A stretch of DNA of 5,549 nt, taken from NCBI GenBank assembly GCA_035291645.1, contig DATDRQ010000205.1, positions 1 through 5,549 of the forward strand, given 5' to 3'. This DNA comes from DATDRQ01 sp035291645 (GTDB taxonomy: Bacteria; Chloroflexota; Anaerolineae; Anaerolineales; UBA4823). The notes below the pieces were generated by a model. The model worked only from the letters and a program-made list of their open reading frames with translations. It was not told where the DNA came from and did not search any database. Position numbers and translations under genes: made by a program. Every line of letters begins with the position of its first letter. The first letter of the stretch is position 1. Shown piece by piece: positions 5,401 through 5,549 of this stretch.

Positions 5401-5549
5401 ATACACTGAAAAAGTATTTCCGCGAAATCCTGCAATATCCGTCCGCAGTCGTCGGGTCGGTGATGATTCTGTTGCTGGTCGCCGTCTCGGTCTATGCCCT
5501 GGTGACCATCCCTTACGAAAAGGCCTTGCAGTTGTGGCGTGGCGGGGAG
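5397..5549 (+). CDS. OppC/DppC-type ABC importer permease, 3' end outside the window
   Basis: ATG at 5397 overlaps the preceding stop as ATGA; GGGA at 5386-5389 is a possible binding site 7 nt upstream. The frame stays open to the window end, giving 51 residues. YPSAVVGSVMILLLVAVSVY (14-33) fits the N-terminal membrane segment of OppC/DppC permeases (OppC_N), preceded by a short basic cytoplasmic stretch (LKKYFREI). The usual 'APYDP' after the first segment is replaced by TIPYEKALQLWRGGE, which suggests a variant external loop. The catalogued EAA loop would lie downstream. It should pair with the upstream permease to form the channel. The call rests on this one segment plus the operon position. 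Confidence 0.85.
   Translation, partial: MNTLKKYFREILQYPSAVVGSVMILLLVAVSVYALVTIPYEKALQLWRGGE

Overview
The window is a 5.5 kb piece of a moderately GC-rich bacterial chromosome carrying part of a peptide/opine/nickel-type (Opp/Dpp-like) ABC importer locus. All real genes are on the + strand. A Chloroflexota (Anaerolineae-like) host is my best inference. The main clue is the second binding protein: a lipoprotein whose lipobox is followed by a Val/Thr/Glu hexapeptide-repeat linker, a style common in that phylum. The Opp-type permease variants fit too. No taxonomic marker gene is present, so this is a guess.

Layout: (1) 1-1299 is the C-terminal 432 residues of a canonical family-5 solute-binding protein (SBP_bac_5), cut by the window edge. 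(2) 1300-1579 is an AT-richer 280-bp gap. It holds a good sigma70-like promoter just after the stop of gene 1, then a stretch that folds on paper into a branched RNA followed by a U-run, a strong but badly placed Shine-Dalgarno sequence, a 15-codon mini-ORF resembling the start of an IS110-family transposase, and finally the ribosome binding site of the next gene. (3) 1580-4177 is an 865-residue lipoprotein binding protein whose SBP_bac_5 blocks are in circularly permuted order, with an Ig-like domain at the C-terminus. (4) 4178-4263 is a short gap with a perfect 13-bp hairpin. (5) 4264-5400 is an OppB/DppB-type permease. (6) 5397-5549 is the start of an OppC/DppC-type permease, overlapping the previous gene by ATGA and cut by the window edge.

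How it works together: the lipid-anchored binding protein captures a solute outside the membrane and hands it to the OppB/OppC-type permease pair. The ATPase genes expected downstream are not in the window. The hairpin between the binding-protein and permease genes could let the binding protein be made in excess. Gene 1 lies upstream of the promoter and may belong to a separate or older transcription unit; whether it feeds the same permease cannot be told. The substrate cannot be read from sequence.

The most notable observation is the block order of the 865-residue protein: the half that normally ends an SBP_bac_5 protein comes first and the half that normally begins it comes second. Gene 1, beside it, has the ordinary order and serves as a built-in comparison. 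The second is the possible structured RNA in the leader.
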